A DNA stretch of 64,000 nt from Lentibacter algarum (GTDB lineage: Bacteria > Pseudomonadota > Alphaproteobacteria > Rhodobacterales > Rhodobacteraceae), in contig NZ_JAHKQI010000008.1 in NCBI RefSeq assembly GCF_018860975.1, positions 783,635 through 847,634 of the forward strand, written 5' to 3'. The notes below the pieces were generated by a model that saw nothing but the letters and a program-made list of their open reading frames with translations, was not told the DNA's origin and searched no databases. Of the stretch, positions 20,068 through 27,260 are shown piece after piece. Both the position numbers and the translations under genes were made by a program. The stretch's first letter is position 1. Each line of letters starts with the position of its first letter.

Positions 20068-20907
20068 ATGAAATTTAACGGAACCGACGCCTATATCGCC
20101 ACAGATGACCTTAAAACAGCGGTCAATGCTGCGGTCACGCTTGAACGCCCGCTTTTGGTAAAAGGCGAGCCAGGAACCGGAAAAACCGAGCTTGCGCGGC
20201 AGGTGGCCAGCGCACTTGGTATGAAGATGATCGAATGGAACATCAAATCAACCACCAAGGCGCAGCAAGGGTTGTATGAATATGATGCGGTGAGTCGTTT
20301 GCGCGACAGCCAGCTAGGCGAAGAGCGTGTGCATGACGTGGCCAATTACATCAAACCCGGCAAGCTTTGGGAGGCCTTTGCAGCCGACGAGCGGGTCGTG
20401 CTGCTGATTGACGAAATCGACAAAGCCGACATCGAGTTCCCCAACGATTTGCTGCAAGAGCTCGACCGGATGGAGTTCCATGTCTACGAAACCGGCGAGA
20501 CCATTAAGGCCAAGAACCGCCCTGTGATCATCATCACCTCAAACAACGAAAAAGAACTGCCGGACGCGTTCTTGCGCCGCTGTTTCTTTCACTACATCCG
20601 CTTTCCGGATGCTGACGTTATGCGCAAAATCGTTGAAGTGCACCATGCCGGCATCAAGGAAGCCCTGCTCACAACGGCACTGACGCAGTTTTACGAGATA
20701 CGCGAGCAAACAGGGTTGAAAAAGAAGCCCTCGACTTCCGAAGTACTCGATTGGTTGAAGCTCTTGCTGGCCGAAGACCTCTCGCCAGAAGACCTCAAGC
20801 GTGACGGGGCCAATGCCCTACCAAAACTGCACGGCGCGTTGCTGAAGAACGAACAAGACGTGCACCTGTTTGAACGGTTGGCCTTTATGGCGCGACAGCA
20901 GCGATAA
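20068..20907 (+). CDS. MoxR-type AAA+ ATPase
   Basis: A protein of 279 residues. Walker A is VKGEPGTGKTELA (residues about 31-43), Walker B is VLLIDEIDKAD, and sensor 1 is IIITSNNEKELPDAFLRRCF, the MoxR-family pattern. MoxR proteins are chaperone-like ATPases that activate partner enzymes, usually with a von Willebrand factor A protein encoded next to them. Here the downstream neighbour is soxB on the opposite strand, 30 bases away, and no VWA gene is in the window. An upstream in-frame start would add 64 residues of non-conserved sequence, so MKFNGTD is preferred. Confidence 0.9.
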   Translation: MKFNGTDAYIATDDLKTAVNAAVTLERPLLVKGEPGTGKTELARQVASALGMKMIEWNIKSTTKAQQGLYEYDAVSRLRDSQLGEERVHDVANYIKPGKLWEAFAADERVVLLIDEIDKADIEFPNDLLQELDRMEFHVYETGETIKAKNRPVIIITSNNEKELPDAFLRRCFFHYIRFPDADVMRKIVEVHHAGIKEALLTTALTQFYEIREQTGLKKKPSTSEVLDWLKLLLAEDLSPEDLKRDGANALPKLHGALLKNEQDVHLFERLAFMARQQR

Positions 20908-20937
20908 GCGCCCGCAATACCTGCGAGCGCATTTGCT

Positions 20938-22635
20938 TTATGCACCTGTGACTTGCACCGAGTTGTTCGGTTCAAGCTTGATCGTGCCTTGTTTTTTGAT
21001 GTGGTCTTCCACCACATCCCATATCTGCGGTCCTTCGGTGCCTTCATTGACACTCGCCCAACCAGCCACAACGTAGGTTTTAGCTGGGTCAATCTTTTCA
21101 CCGGTCTTAAGCAGGGTCATGTCGGTGATCCGTTCGCCCTGCGGTTTGCTCACGTCGATCTTGTAGCCCATGCCGCCGATACGAACCATGTCGCCGCCCT
21201 GCTGGTAGTATGGATCGGGGTTGAACAGGTTATCGCCCACATCTTCCAAGATCGTGTGGATGAATTCCCCAGTCATTTCAGAGCGGTAGGCCTCGCCGTA
21301 GCTCATAGACGTCACGTTCCAGATATCCTCACGGGTGATCTCTTGACCGGGCAAAATGCTTGGCCCCCAACGCACGCCGGGTGACATGGCAATATCGGCC
21401 TCGCGCTCGCTTATCAGCGCGTCACAGATCAGGTCATCCCATGAGCCGTTAAAGTTACCGCGACGGTAAAGCAGGCTCTCGGTCTTGCCGATCACCTCTT
21501 TAAGCTCCGCCTCATAAGGCGCGCGCTGAGCATCGATCAGTTTGGCAACATCCGCGTCGGGCGTGATCACGTCAGAGAAGATCGGGATGAGCTTGTGTTT
21601 AATGCCCTTCATCTCGCCATCACGCACATCAAGATCGATCCGGCTGACGAACTTGCCGTTAGAGCCAGAGGCGATGATGTGCGTTTTGCCGATGAGAACA
21701 GGCTCGGGCAAAGCGTCATGGGTATGACCCGAGAGGATCACGTCGATACCGTCAACATTTGAAGCCATCTTCTTGTCGACGTCAAAGCCGTTGTGGCTGA
21801 GCAGGACAACAAGTTCGGCCCCCTTGCCGCGCACTTCTGCAACCATCTCGCGCATGTTGTCTTCGCGGATGCCGAAGGAATACTCGGGGAACATCCAACG
21901 CGGGTTGGCGATCGGCATATAGGGGAAGGCCTGCCCGATCACAGCGACTTTCACACCACCGCGCTCAAACATTTTGTAAGGTTTGAACAGCTCTGCGGGC
22001 TCGTCCCACTCGGCGTCGAAAATGTTCTGGCCAAGCGAGGTAAACGGCAGGCTTTCAACCAGCTCGTTGACCCGCTCGGAGCCGAGGGTGAATTCCCAGT
22101 GGAAGGTCATCGCGTCAGGCGCAAGTGCGTTCATAACGTTGACCATGTCTTGGCCTTCGGTCTTGTGGCAGGTCATCGAGCCGTGCCATGTGTCACCGCC
22201 GTCAAGCAGCAGCGCATCGGGGCGGTCAGCACGGATCGCGTTGATCACTGTTGCCATACGGTCAAGCCCGCCAACGCGGCCATAGCCCTGCGCCAGCGAG
22301 GTGAAGTCATCATATGTGAGCGCATAGGCCGAGGGCGAGCCGTCGGATATCCCGTAGGCCTTGCGAAAGTCAGCGCCGGTGATGTGCGGCACCGCACCTT
22401 TGTTGTCGCCCATACCGAGGTTAATGCTCGGCTCGCGAAAGTAGATCGGCTTGAGCTGCGCGTGAATGTCGGTGACGTGAATGAGGCTTACGTTGCCGAA
22501 TGTTTCGAATTCGAGCAGCTGATCTTGCGTCAGGGTTTGTTGGGCGGCAAGCCGGCCCCAATTGCCAAAACCACTTGCGCCGTAGAGCGCCGATGCGGCC
22601 ATTGAAACCTGCAAAAAATCGCGACGTGAGATCAT
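20938..22635 (-). CDS. soxB: SoxB, thiosulfohydrolase of the Sox system
   Basis: A protein of 565 residues. It has a twin-arginine signal (SRRDFLQ, residues 3-9), so it is exported folded with its metal centre. It belongs to the 5'-nucleotidase-like metallophosphoesterases: LIHVTDIHAQLKP, DGGDTWHGSMT, VVLLSHNGFDVD and ILSGHTHDALP are the metal-binding motifs. SoxB hydrolyses the sulfonate of SoxY-bound thiosulfate adducts to sulfate. It is the last gene of the sox transcript, separated from soxA by 109 bases that hold a terminator-like hairpin. No soxC or soxD follows. Confidence 0.95.
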   Translation of the reverse strand: MISRRDFLQVSMAASALYGASGFGNWGRLAAQQTLTQDQLLEFETFGNVSLIHVTDIHAQLKPIYFREPSINLGMGDNKGAVPHITGADFRKAYGISDGSPSAYALTYDDFTSLAQGYGRVGGLDRMATVINAIRADRPDALLLDGGDTWHGSMTCHKTEGQDMVNVMNALAPDAMTFHWEFTLGSERVNELVESLPFTSLGQNIFDAEWDEPAELFKPYKMFERGGVKVAVIGQAFPYMPIANPRWMFPEYSFGIREDNMREMVAEVRGKGAELVVLLSHNGFDVDKKMASNVDGIDVILSGHTHDALPEPVLIGKTHIIASGSNGKFVSRIDLDVRDGEMKGIKHKLIPIFSDVITPDADVAKLIDAQRAPYEAELKEVIGKTESLLYRRGNFNGSWDDLICDALISEREADIAMSPGVRWGPSILPGQEITREDIWNVTSMSYGEAYRSEMTGEFIHTILEDVGDNLFNPDPYYQQGGDMVRIGGMGYKIDVSKPQGERITDMTLLKTGEKIDPAKTYVVAGWASVNEGTEGPQIWDVVEDHIKKQGTIKLEPNNSVQVTGA

Positions 22636-22700
22636 GGCTGAGGGCCTTTTCGCTGGGCATTATTGGTGCAACACATGCACAAAACCTAATGCGTTAAATG

Positions 22701-22736
22701 GGAAAAAGGCCCGCGCCAGAGAATGACACGGGCCTT
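22701..22736 (-). terminator. Terminator-like hairpin between soxA and soxB
   Basis: On the - strand a perfect 8-bp stem AAGGCCCG / CGGGCCTT (22729-22736 with 22706-22713 in + coordinates) is followed by a run of T residues (the A-run at 22703-22707 on +). It starts nine bases after the soxA stop. It should end or attenuate transcription before soxB. Confidence 0.75.
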
Positions 22737-22744
22737 CGCTTGGA

Positions 22745-23599
22745 TTAGTTGCGGACTGAAGGGCCTTCGACTGACAGGCCATTGCCGCGGCTTGTCACGT
22801 AAAGCTCAAGTGCCACGAACTCGGGGCTACCCGGGTTGAATGTTGCGGCGCGTGTGTCACGGATGCAGCCTTTGAAGCGGCTGTGTGAGCCGTTCAGCTT
22901 GGTGTTCTTCAAGCGGTAAGTCGGAAAACCGTTGACTTGGCCTTGGCTGAGGTGATCAGCGCGGATCATGTTGCCGTAGTTGTCTTCGTGGCAATTTGCA
23001 CAGCTCAGGTTGAGTTGCCCAAAGCGTGTGTAATAGATGTCTTTGCCTTGCTCCCAAGTAGACTGGGCCGGGCCGTCGATCGCGACGTTCACTGGCATGC
23101 CACGCGACACTGACGAAAGTAGCGCTTCCAACGGAAGAGCGCCGCCTTTGTCGTATCCATAGGCTTCTGCGCCCATCTGGTTTACGCGGCAGTCGTTGAC
23201 TTGCATTTGCAAGGTGCGGACTTCTTCAGCGCCGTCATTCCACTTGGGGTAGGTCGCTTTGACACCGGCCATCTCGGAAGACTCACCATGGCAGCTTGCG
23301 CATGATTTGCCTTCAGAGCCTTCAACCGTGTTCCAGATCACTTCGCCATCTTCGACACCGAGCATGCCGGGGTTGTCAAAGTCGTCCATTTCCATGGCTT
23401 GCGTTTCGTCCGAGCGGAAGTGCCAACCTGACATAACTTTGTCACCCAAAGCGCCGTCCAAGTGGGCAGGCGCTGCGGCTTTGGTCGTCATTTCGATTTC
23501 TTCGTTGATAACCAGCGTGTCATCATCGGCGTCGGCCATACCAAGTGTTGGCAGAGCGAGCGCGACAGCACTGATCAGGGACATTGTCTTGAAGTTCAT
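22745..23599 (-). CDS. soxA: SoxA, dihaem c-type cytochrome subunit of SoxAX
   Basis: A protein of 284 residues with a Sec signal peptide (cleavage near GMA, residue 21). It contains two haem-attachment sites, CASCH at 100-104 and CANCH at 200-204, so it is the dihaem form, and the conserved GCIRDTRAA with C245, the residue that carries the catalytic cysteine persulfide ligand in characterised SoxA. SoxAX joins thiosulfate to the SoxY carrier cysteine in the periplasm. The start at 23599 follows GGGAGG; a longer upstream start gives no signal peptide. Confidence 0.95.
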   Translation of the reverse strand: MNFKTMSLISAVALALPTLGMADADDDTLVINEEIEMTTKAAAPAHLDGALGDKVMSGWHFRSDETQAMEMDDFDNPGMLGVEDGEVIWNTVEGSEGKSCASCHGESSEMAGVKATYPKWNDGAEEVRTLQMQVNDCRVNQMGAEAYGYDKGGALPLEALLSSVSRGMPVNVAIDGPAQSTWEQGKDIYYTRFGQLNLSCANCHEDNYGNMIRADHLSQGQVNGFPTYRLKNTKLNGSHSRFKGCIRDTRAATFNPGSPEFVALELYVTSRGNGLSVEGPSVRN

Positions 23600-23677
23600 G
23601 CTTTTCCTCCCTTGGAAAGCGCCCTGCCCTTCTTTTCGGGGCAAGGTGCTATGCATTGTTGATCTTGAGATCGGCGA

Positions 23678-24007
23678 TCAACCGATCGCGACCGACTTTG
23701 TTTCATCGTAGACCGAACCGTCATCGTCATACCATGTGAACTTGAAGTCACCGGCTTCTGGCACGGTTGCTTCGAATTCGAAGTAAGGGTTTGTCGAGAT
23801 CGCGGCTTCGAGCGTCACATCAATGACTGACTTACCGTTAAACTCGCAGGTGAAGCGGTTGATGATCGAACGTGGGATCAAGTTGCCGTCACTGCCTTTA
23901 CGCTGGCCTGATTCCATCTTGTGGCTGATCAGGGTTTTCAGCGTGACAACGTCACCAGCTGCTGCCTTTTTAGGCGCTTTGACGCGGGGTTTTACACCAT
24001 CTGCCAT
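23678..24007 (-). CDS. soxZ: SoxZ, sulfur-carrier complex subunit
   Basis: A protein of 109 residues of immunoglobulin-like beta fold without a signal peptide; it is known to be exported as a complex with SoxY. The conserved blocks VTLKTLISHKMESGQR and FTCEFNGK and the FKFTWYDDDG strand are visible. SoxYZ is the carrier on which sulfur intermediates are processed. The start is 16 bases after the soxY stop, so the two subunits are co-translated in a fixed ratio. Confidence 0.95.
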   Translation of the reverse strand: MADGVKPRVKAPKKAAAGDVVTLKTLISHKMESGQRKGSDGNLIPRSIINRFTCEFNGKSVIDVTLEAAISTNPYFEFEATVPEAGDFKFTWYDDDGSVYDETKSVAIG

Positions 24008-24023
24008 GTCATATTCTCCTGAG

Positions 24024-24440
24024 TTAGCCGCCGCAGCCGCCGATTGTTACTTTTACGGTTGAAGCCGCGCGCGCAAAGCTGCCGTCTGCCATTTTGGCAA
24101 TGGCAACAACGTCTTGCGTGCCAGCAAGGCGCATACGTGTCGATGCGCTCTGCGAACCGGCAAGCTCGCCGAAGTTGAATGTCGCAACCCCTGGTGTCGG
24201 GTTGCCAGTTGCCAACAGCAAGATCGACATCGCGCCGCTCGCGTCAACGCTGACAGGCACAGTGTTGCCGTTCTCGGCAATCTCCGGTGCAGTCAGGGTG
24301 ATGCCGCCTTCGGCAACCTCTGCACCGCCAGTGAACGCAGCGATGGCTTCGTCGGCAGCAGCACTAACCTGAAACGGCATGAATGAAAAAGCAACTGCAC
24401 CTGCCCCAAGGGCCAATGTGTCACGTCGTGAGAAGGTCAT
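24024..24440 (-). CDS. soxY: SoxY, sulfur-carrier protein with C-terminal GGCGG
   Basis: A protein of 138 residues. A twin-arginine signal peptide (SRRDTLALGAGA, about residues 4-15) leads to the mature carrier domain. The chain ends exactly in GGCGG, the swinging arm whose cysteine binds thiosulfate and sulfane sulfur intermediates. A complete carrier arm means that the central part of the pathway should be functional. The gene sits between soxX and soxZ. Confidence 0.97.
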   Translation of the reverse strand: MTFSRRDTLALGAGAVAFSFMPFQVSAAADEAIAAFTGGAEVAEGGITLTAPEIAENGNTVPVSVDASGAMSILLLATGNPTPGVATFNFGELAGSQSASTRMRLAGTQDVVAIAKMADGSFARAASTVKVTIGGCGG

Positions 24441-24486
24441 ATTTCTCTCCTTAAGTGTCGGTTGAAGTGTGCGGCGCGAAGCCTGC

Positions 24487-24963
24487 TCACTCTTCTTTGA
24501 GGGTCATTAGAAAGGCGACAACATCTTCGATCTCTTGAGCAGCAAGCAGCGGATCAAGTGCGCCCTCTGCGGCTTTGCCAGTATAGGCGTTGCCGGGGCG
24601 GATAAAGCCGTCAACCTTGTAGTAAGCCGGCATGATCGTGCCGTCATATGTGAGTTTCGAGTTGGTTAGGATGCCGCGCAATTCTGCTTCATTCCAGCGG
24701 TCGCCAACACCATCAAGGGCGGGGCCGACGTTGCCAGGAAACGACACATCGGCATAGGCCTCAGAGGCGTGACAAGCCACGCAGTTGCCGCGCTTCTTGG
24801 ATGTCATAATGGCCTTGCCCTCTTCGGCATTGCCCGCGACTCCGGTAAGCGACATTTCGACTGCGCCATCTTCGGTGAATGCCACGTCAGCAGGTGCGAC
24901 GGTTTCGGCAAAAGAAGCGCCAGCGGTCAGCGCTGCTGCGACTGTAAGTGTTGTTAGTTTCAT
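24487..24963 (-). CDS. soxX: SoxX, monohaem cytochrome c subunit of SoxAX
   Basis: A protein of 158 residues with a Sec signal peptide (cleavage near FAE, residue 20). It has one haem site, CVACH at 61-65, and the distal methionine in GTIMPAYY at about residue 111. SoxX receives the electrons from the SoxA-catalysed conjugation. The start at 24963 follows GGGAGG at seven bases. It is the first gene of the soxXYZAB transcript, preceded by a palindromic operator and a promoter in the 105-base gap to soxW. Confidence 0.95.
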   Translation of the reverse strand: MKLTTLTVAAALTAGASFAETVAPADVAFTEDGAVEMSLTGVAGNAEEGKAIMTSKKRGNCVACHASEAYADVSFPGNVGPALDGVGDRWNEAELRGILTNSKLTYDGTIMPAYYKVDGFIRPGNAYTGKAAEGALDPLLAAQEIEDVVAFLMTLKEE

Positions 24964-25013
24964 GTTTCCTCCCTTGGCACCTCGCGTTGACGGCAAGGTT
25001 CGCTTTGTTCACC

Positions 25014-25063
25014 GTAGTAGAGCCCCCGTATCGGCGCAACAACAAATTCATAGAAATGAATTT
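25014..25063 (-). promoter_or_regulatory. SoxR-type operator and promoter of soxXYZA(B)
   Basis: A perfect inverted repeat with 8-bp arms and a 4-base spacer spans 25044-25063. It contains exactly ATTC-N8-GAAT (25046-25061), the consensus that I recall for persulfide-responsive ArsR regulators (SqrR, BigR, SoxR). Adjacent on the - strand are a -35-like TTGTTG (25037-25042) and a -10-like TACTAC (25014-25019) spaced 17 bases. A repressor here would cover the upstream edge of the promoter. The operator is seen directly; the promoter assignment is weaker. Confidence 0.62.
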
Positions 25064-25068
25064 ACGGC

Positions 25069-25632
25069 TCATTCCGCGATCTGTGTTTGCAGCATACGCG
25101 CATGATACTTTTGAAACGGCTCGTCTCCCTCATAGCCGTTTTCGTTGACCCAAGTGAGCATATTGAGCGTCGTCCACTTTCCGAATGCTCCGGGAACTTG
25201 CGCAACAGCGGCTTGGGTTGCGGTTTTGCCTTCAGGCACCTCTTGCGGGAAATAGAGAATCATCGGGGTGAACAACGCCCCCCATTTTTGAACCATTTCC
25301 TTTTCCGGCAGGGTTTGCCCGTCAAAGTCGGTGACTTCGACATCACCGAACATGTTGATCTGCACAAAGAAAAAGTTCTCTTTGATATAGGCCGCAACCT
25401 CGGGGTCGGGGAAGACTTCCTCATGCATCTTTTTGCAATAGATACAGCCACGTTGCTCAATGATAATCGCAAGCCGCTTGCCCTCGTCATTGGCTTCGGC
25501 AAGGTCTTCGCGAAGGTCCTTGAAAGTGTCGCGCATCCAGGGTGTTTTGTGCAGCCCGTCGTCGCCCATAGTGGCGGCGAACAGCGGCAAAGCGAGGCTG
25601 AATGTCAAAAGAAGTGTGAATATGCGTTTCAT
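25069..25632 (-). CDS. soxW: SoxW, periplasmic thioredoxin
   Basis: A protein of 187 residues with a signal peptide (cleavage near LFA, residues 18-20) and a thioredoxin-like domain carrying CIYC at residues 63-66. SoxW receives reductant from the membrane protein SoxV and reduces periplasmic Sox proteins, in particular SoxYZ. The start at 25632 is chosen because the signal peptide begins there; an upstream frame continues into soxV. It is 11 bases behind soxV. Confidence 0.92.
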   Translation of the reverse strand: MKRIFTLLLTFSLALPLFAATMGDDGLHKTPWMRDTFKDLREDLAEANDEGKRLAIIIEQRGCIYCKKMHEEVFPDPEVAAYIKENFFFVQINMFGDVEVTDFDGQTLPEKEMVQKWGALFTPMILYFPQEVPEGKTATQAAVAQVPGAFGKWTTLNMLTWVNENGYEGDEPFQKYHARMLQTQIAE

Positions 25633-25643
25633 ATCGTGGTCCT

Positions 25644-26384
25644 TTATCCGAGTTTCTGGAAGCTTGGCATAACTTCGATCATCCAGTTGGCGATGACCGA
25701 AACAGAGTTCGTGGCGATCAGTATCGCGAAAAGCACCAGCATCGCACCCATAACTTTTTCGACATGCCCCTGATAGGCACGAAAGCGCACCATTGCTGCG
25801 AGGAAGGGTTTTGCGAACACCGCCGCGACCACGAAAGGCAGTGTCATCCCGAGGCCAAAGAATGCCAGCAAGAGCGCGCCGCGCCAGAGCTCGCCCATTC
25901 CGGAGGCGACCATCAGGATCGTCGCCAGCACGGGGCCAACACAAGCTGTCCAGCCAAAGCCGAAAGCCAGCCCCATGAGGTAAGCGCCAAAAACTGTCGA
26001 GGGGTCGGCTTTGCTTTCCATACGCGCCTCTCTGTAGAGAAAGCCGATGCGGATGATTCCGAGAAAGTGCAGCCCGAACAGGAAGATCACCGCGGCGGCG
26101 ACATAGCGCAAGACATCGCGCCACTGCGCAAAGGCCTGCCCCAGTGCCGTGGCGCCGAGGCCCATGAGCATAAATATCGTGGTCACACCCAGCGCGAACA
26201 TGATCGCCGAGACGACAAGCCGTTTTTGCGCGCCCGGGGTGATCTCGCCGTCGCTGCGCAGTTCAGACATCGAGATGCCCGCCATATAACTCAGGTAAAA
26301 CGGCACCATTGGCAAAATGCAGGGCGTGAAAAACGCCACTAGTCCGGCAAGGGCTGCGCCCCAGTATGTCAGTTCGGCCATCAT
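25644..26384 (-). CDS. soxV: SoxV, CcdA/DsbD-like membrane thiol transporter
   Basis: A protein of 246 residues with about six transmembrane helices. The two redox cysteines lie in FFTPCILPMVPFYLSYMAG (C22) and FGWTACVGPVLATIL, the CcdA hallmark. SoxV moves electrons from cytoplasmic thioredoxin to periplasmic SoxW. Two consecutive ATG codons (26384, 26381) are possible starts. It is the first gene of the soxVW transcript, divergent from soxS. Confidence 0.93.
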   Translation of the reverse strand: MMAELTYWGAALAGLVAFFTPCILPMVPFYLSYMAGISMSELRSDGEITPGAQKRLVVSAIMFALGVTTIFMLMGLGATALGQAFAQWRDVLRYVAAAVIFLFGLHFLGIIRIGFLYREARMESKADPSTVFGAYLMGLAFGFGWTACVGPVLATILMVASGMGELWRGALLLAFFGLGMTLPFVVAAVFAKPFLAAMVRFRAYQGHVEKVMGAMLVLFAILIATNSVSVIANWMIEVMPSFQKLG

Positions 26385-26397
26385 CAGTCCGGTTCCT

Positions 26398-26445
26398 TGA
26401 ACATATTACATATTCAGATTATGTTGAGTGTTACAGAACAGTCAA
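26398..26445. promoter_or_regulatory. Divergent soxV / soxS promoters with overlapping operator
   Basis: For soxV, TTGACT (26440-26445 on -) and CATAAT (26418-26423) are spaced 16 bases, a good sigma-70 promoter. For soxS, TTGAAC (26398-26403) and TATGTT (26420-26425) are also 16 apart. The two -10 regions overlap. An imperfect 17-bp palindrome GAACATATTACATATTC (26399-26415) and the repeat ACATA-N7-TATGT (26408-26424) lie across them, in the place expected for the SoxR repressor. These do not match ATTC-N8-GAAT as exactly as the soxX operator does. Confidence 0.5.
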
Positions 26446-26457
26446 TGGGATACGGCC

Positions 26458-26826
26458 ATGTTGCGCGCCCTTATCATATCGCTCGGGCTTGGCGTTTTTG
26501 CCGCCCTCCCCGCTTTTGCGGTCGAGTTAATTATGGTTGAACAAAAGGGCTGTCACTATTGCCGCGAGTGGAACGAGACAATTGCGCCGATCTACCCGAA
26601 AACCACCGAGGGGGCCTTTGCACCGTTGCGGCGTGCTGATCTGTTTGAAGGGCCGCCTGAAGGCGTCACTTATGCGCGGCGGGTGAATTTCACGCCAACA
26701 TTCATACTCATCGAAGATGGTGCAGAGCTTGCCCGCATCGAGGGCTACCCCGGAGAAGATTTCTTTTGGGGGCTGCTTGATATGATGCTAAAGGCTAACA
26801 CCACTTATACCGACACGCCAGATTGA
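26458..26826 (+). CDS. soxS: SoxS, periplasmic thioredoxin-like protein
   Basis: A protein of 122 residues. A signal peptide (about residues 1-21, cleavage near AFA) is followed by a short thioredoxin-like domain with CHYC at residues 32-35 and the cis-proline segment FTPTFIL. SoxS proteins keep the Sox carrier in an active reduced state. The start at 26458 gives a proper signal peptide, while an upstream GTG would add ten unlikely residues. It is followed by soxR after 37 bases. Confidence 0.9.
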   Translation: MLRALIISLGLGVFAALPAFAVELIMVEQKGCHYCREWNETIAPIYPKTTEGAFAPLRRADLFEGPPEGVTYARRVNFTPTFILIEDGAELARIEGYPGEDFFWGLLDMMLKANTTYTDTPD

Positions 26827-26863
26827 CCGGCTCAGGGCCAGAGCAGATTTAAGAGGACAGGAC

Positions 26864-27193
26864 ATGGGACTTCCCCAATTCAGCGAAGAGCTGACAGATG
26901 ACGAGCGTGACCGTTTCATGGAAAACGCAACGAACGCGTCCAATTTTCTCAAAACTGTCAGCCATGAAGGGCGGTTGATGATCCTCTGTCACTTGGTGAC
27001 CGGCGAAAAGTCGGTGACCGAGCTTGAAGAGTTGCTGTCAGCCCGTCAGGCGGCGGTGAGCCAGCAGTTGTCGCGTTTGCGGCTTGAAGGTTTGGTGACA
27101 CCACGACGTGAAGGCAAGGCTATCTACTATCGGCTTGCTGACGATCGGCCCAAGCGCATTCTTGAGCTGGTCTACGATATGTTTTGCAACTAG
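26864..27193 (+). CDS. soxR: SoxR, ArsR-family repressor of the sox genes
   Basis: A protein of 109 residues with one winged helix; the recognition helix is ARQAAVSQQLSRLRLEGLV (residues about 60-78). Two cysteines, C42 (LCHL) and C108 (MFCN), are placed like the sulfide-sensing pair of Rhodobacter SqrR (C41 and C107), which forms a polysulfide bridge and releases DNA. It probably represses soxVW, soxXYZAB and its own soxSRT transcript through the operators seen at 25044-25063 and 26399-26424. This is the Sox ArsR protein and not the MerR-type SoxR of superoxide response. Confidence 0.93.
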   Translation: MGLPQFSEELTDDERDRFMENATNASNFLKTVSHEGRLMILCHLVTGEKSVTELEELLSARQAAVSQQLSRLRLEGLVTPRREGKAIYYRLADDRPKRILELVYDMFCN

Positions 27194-27260
27194 CCAAAAG
27201 GTGCTGACGGCGCAGAGGAGAGCGCCGCTAAAAGGAGACTGAGGGAGGGAGAAGCGCGGC

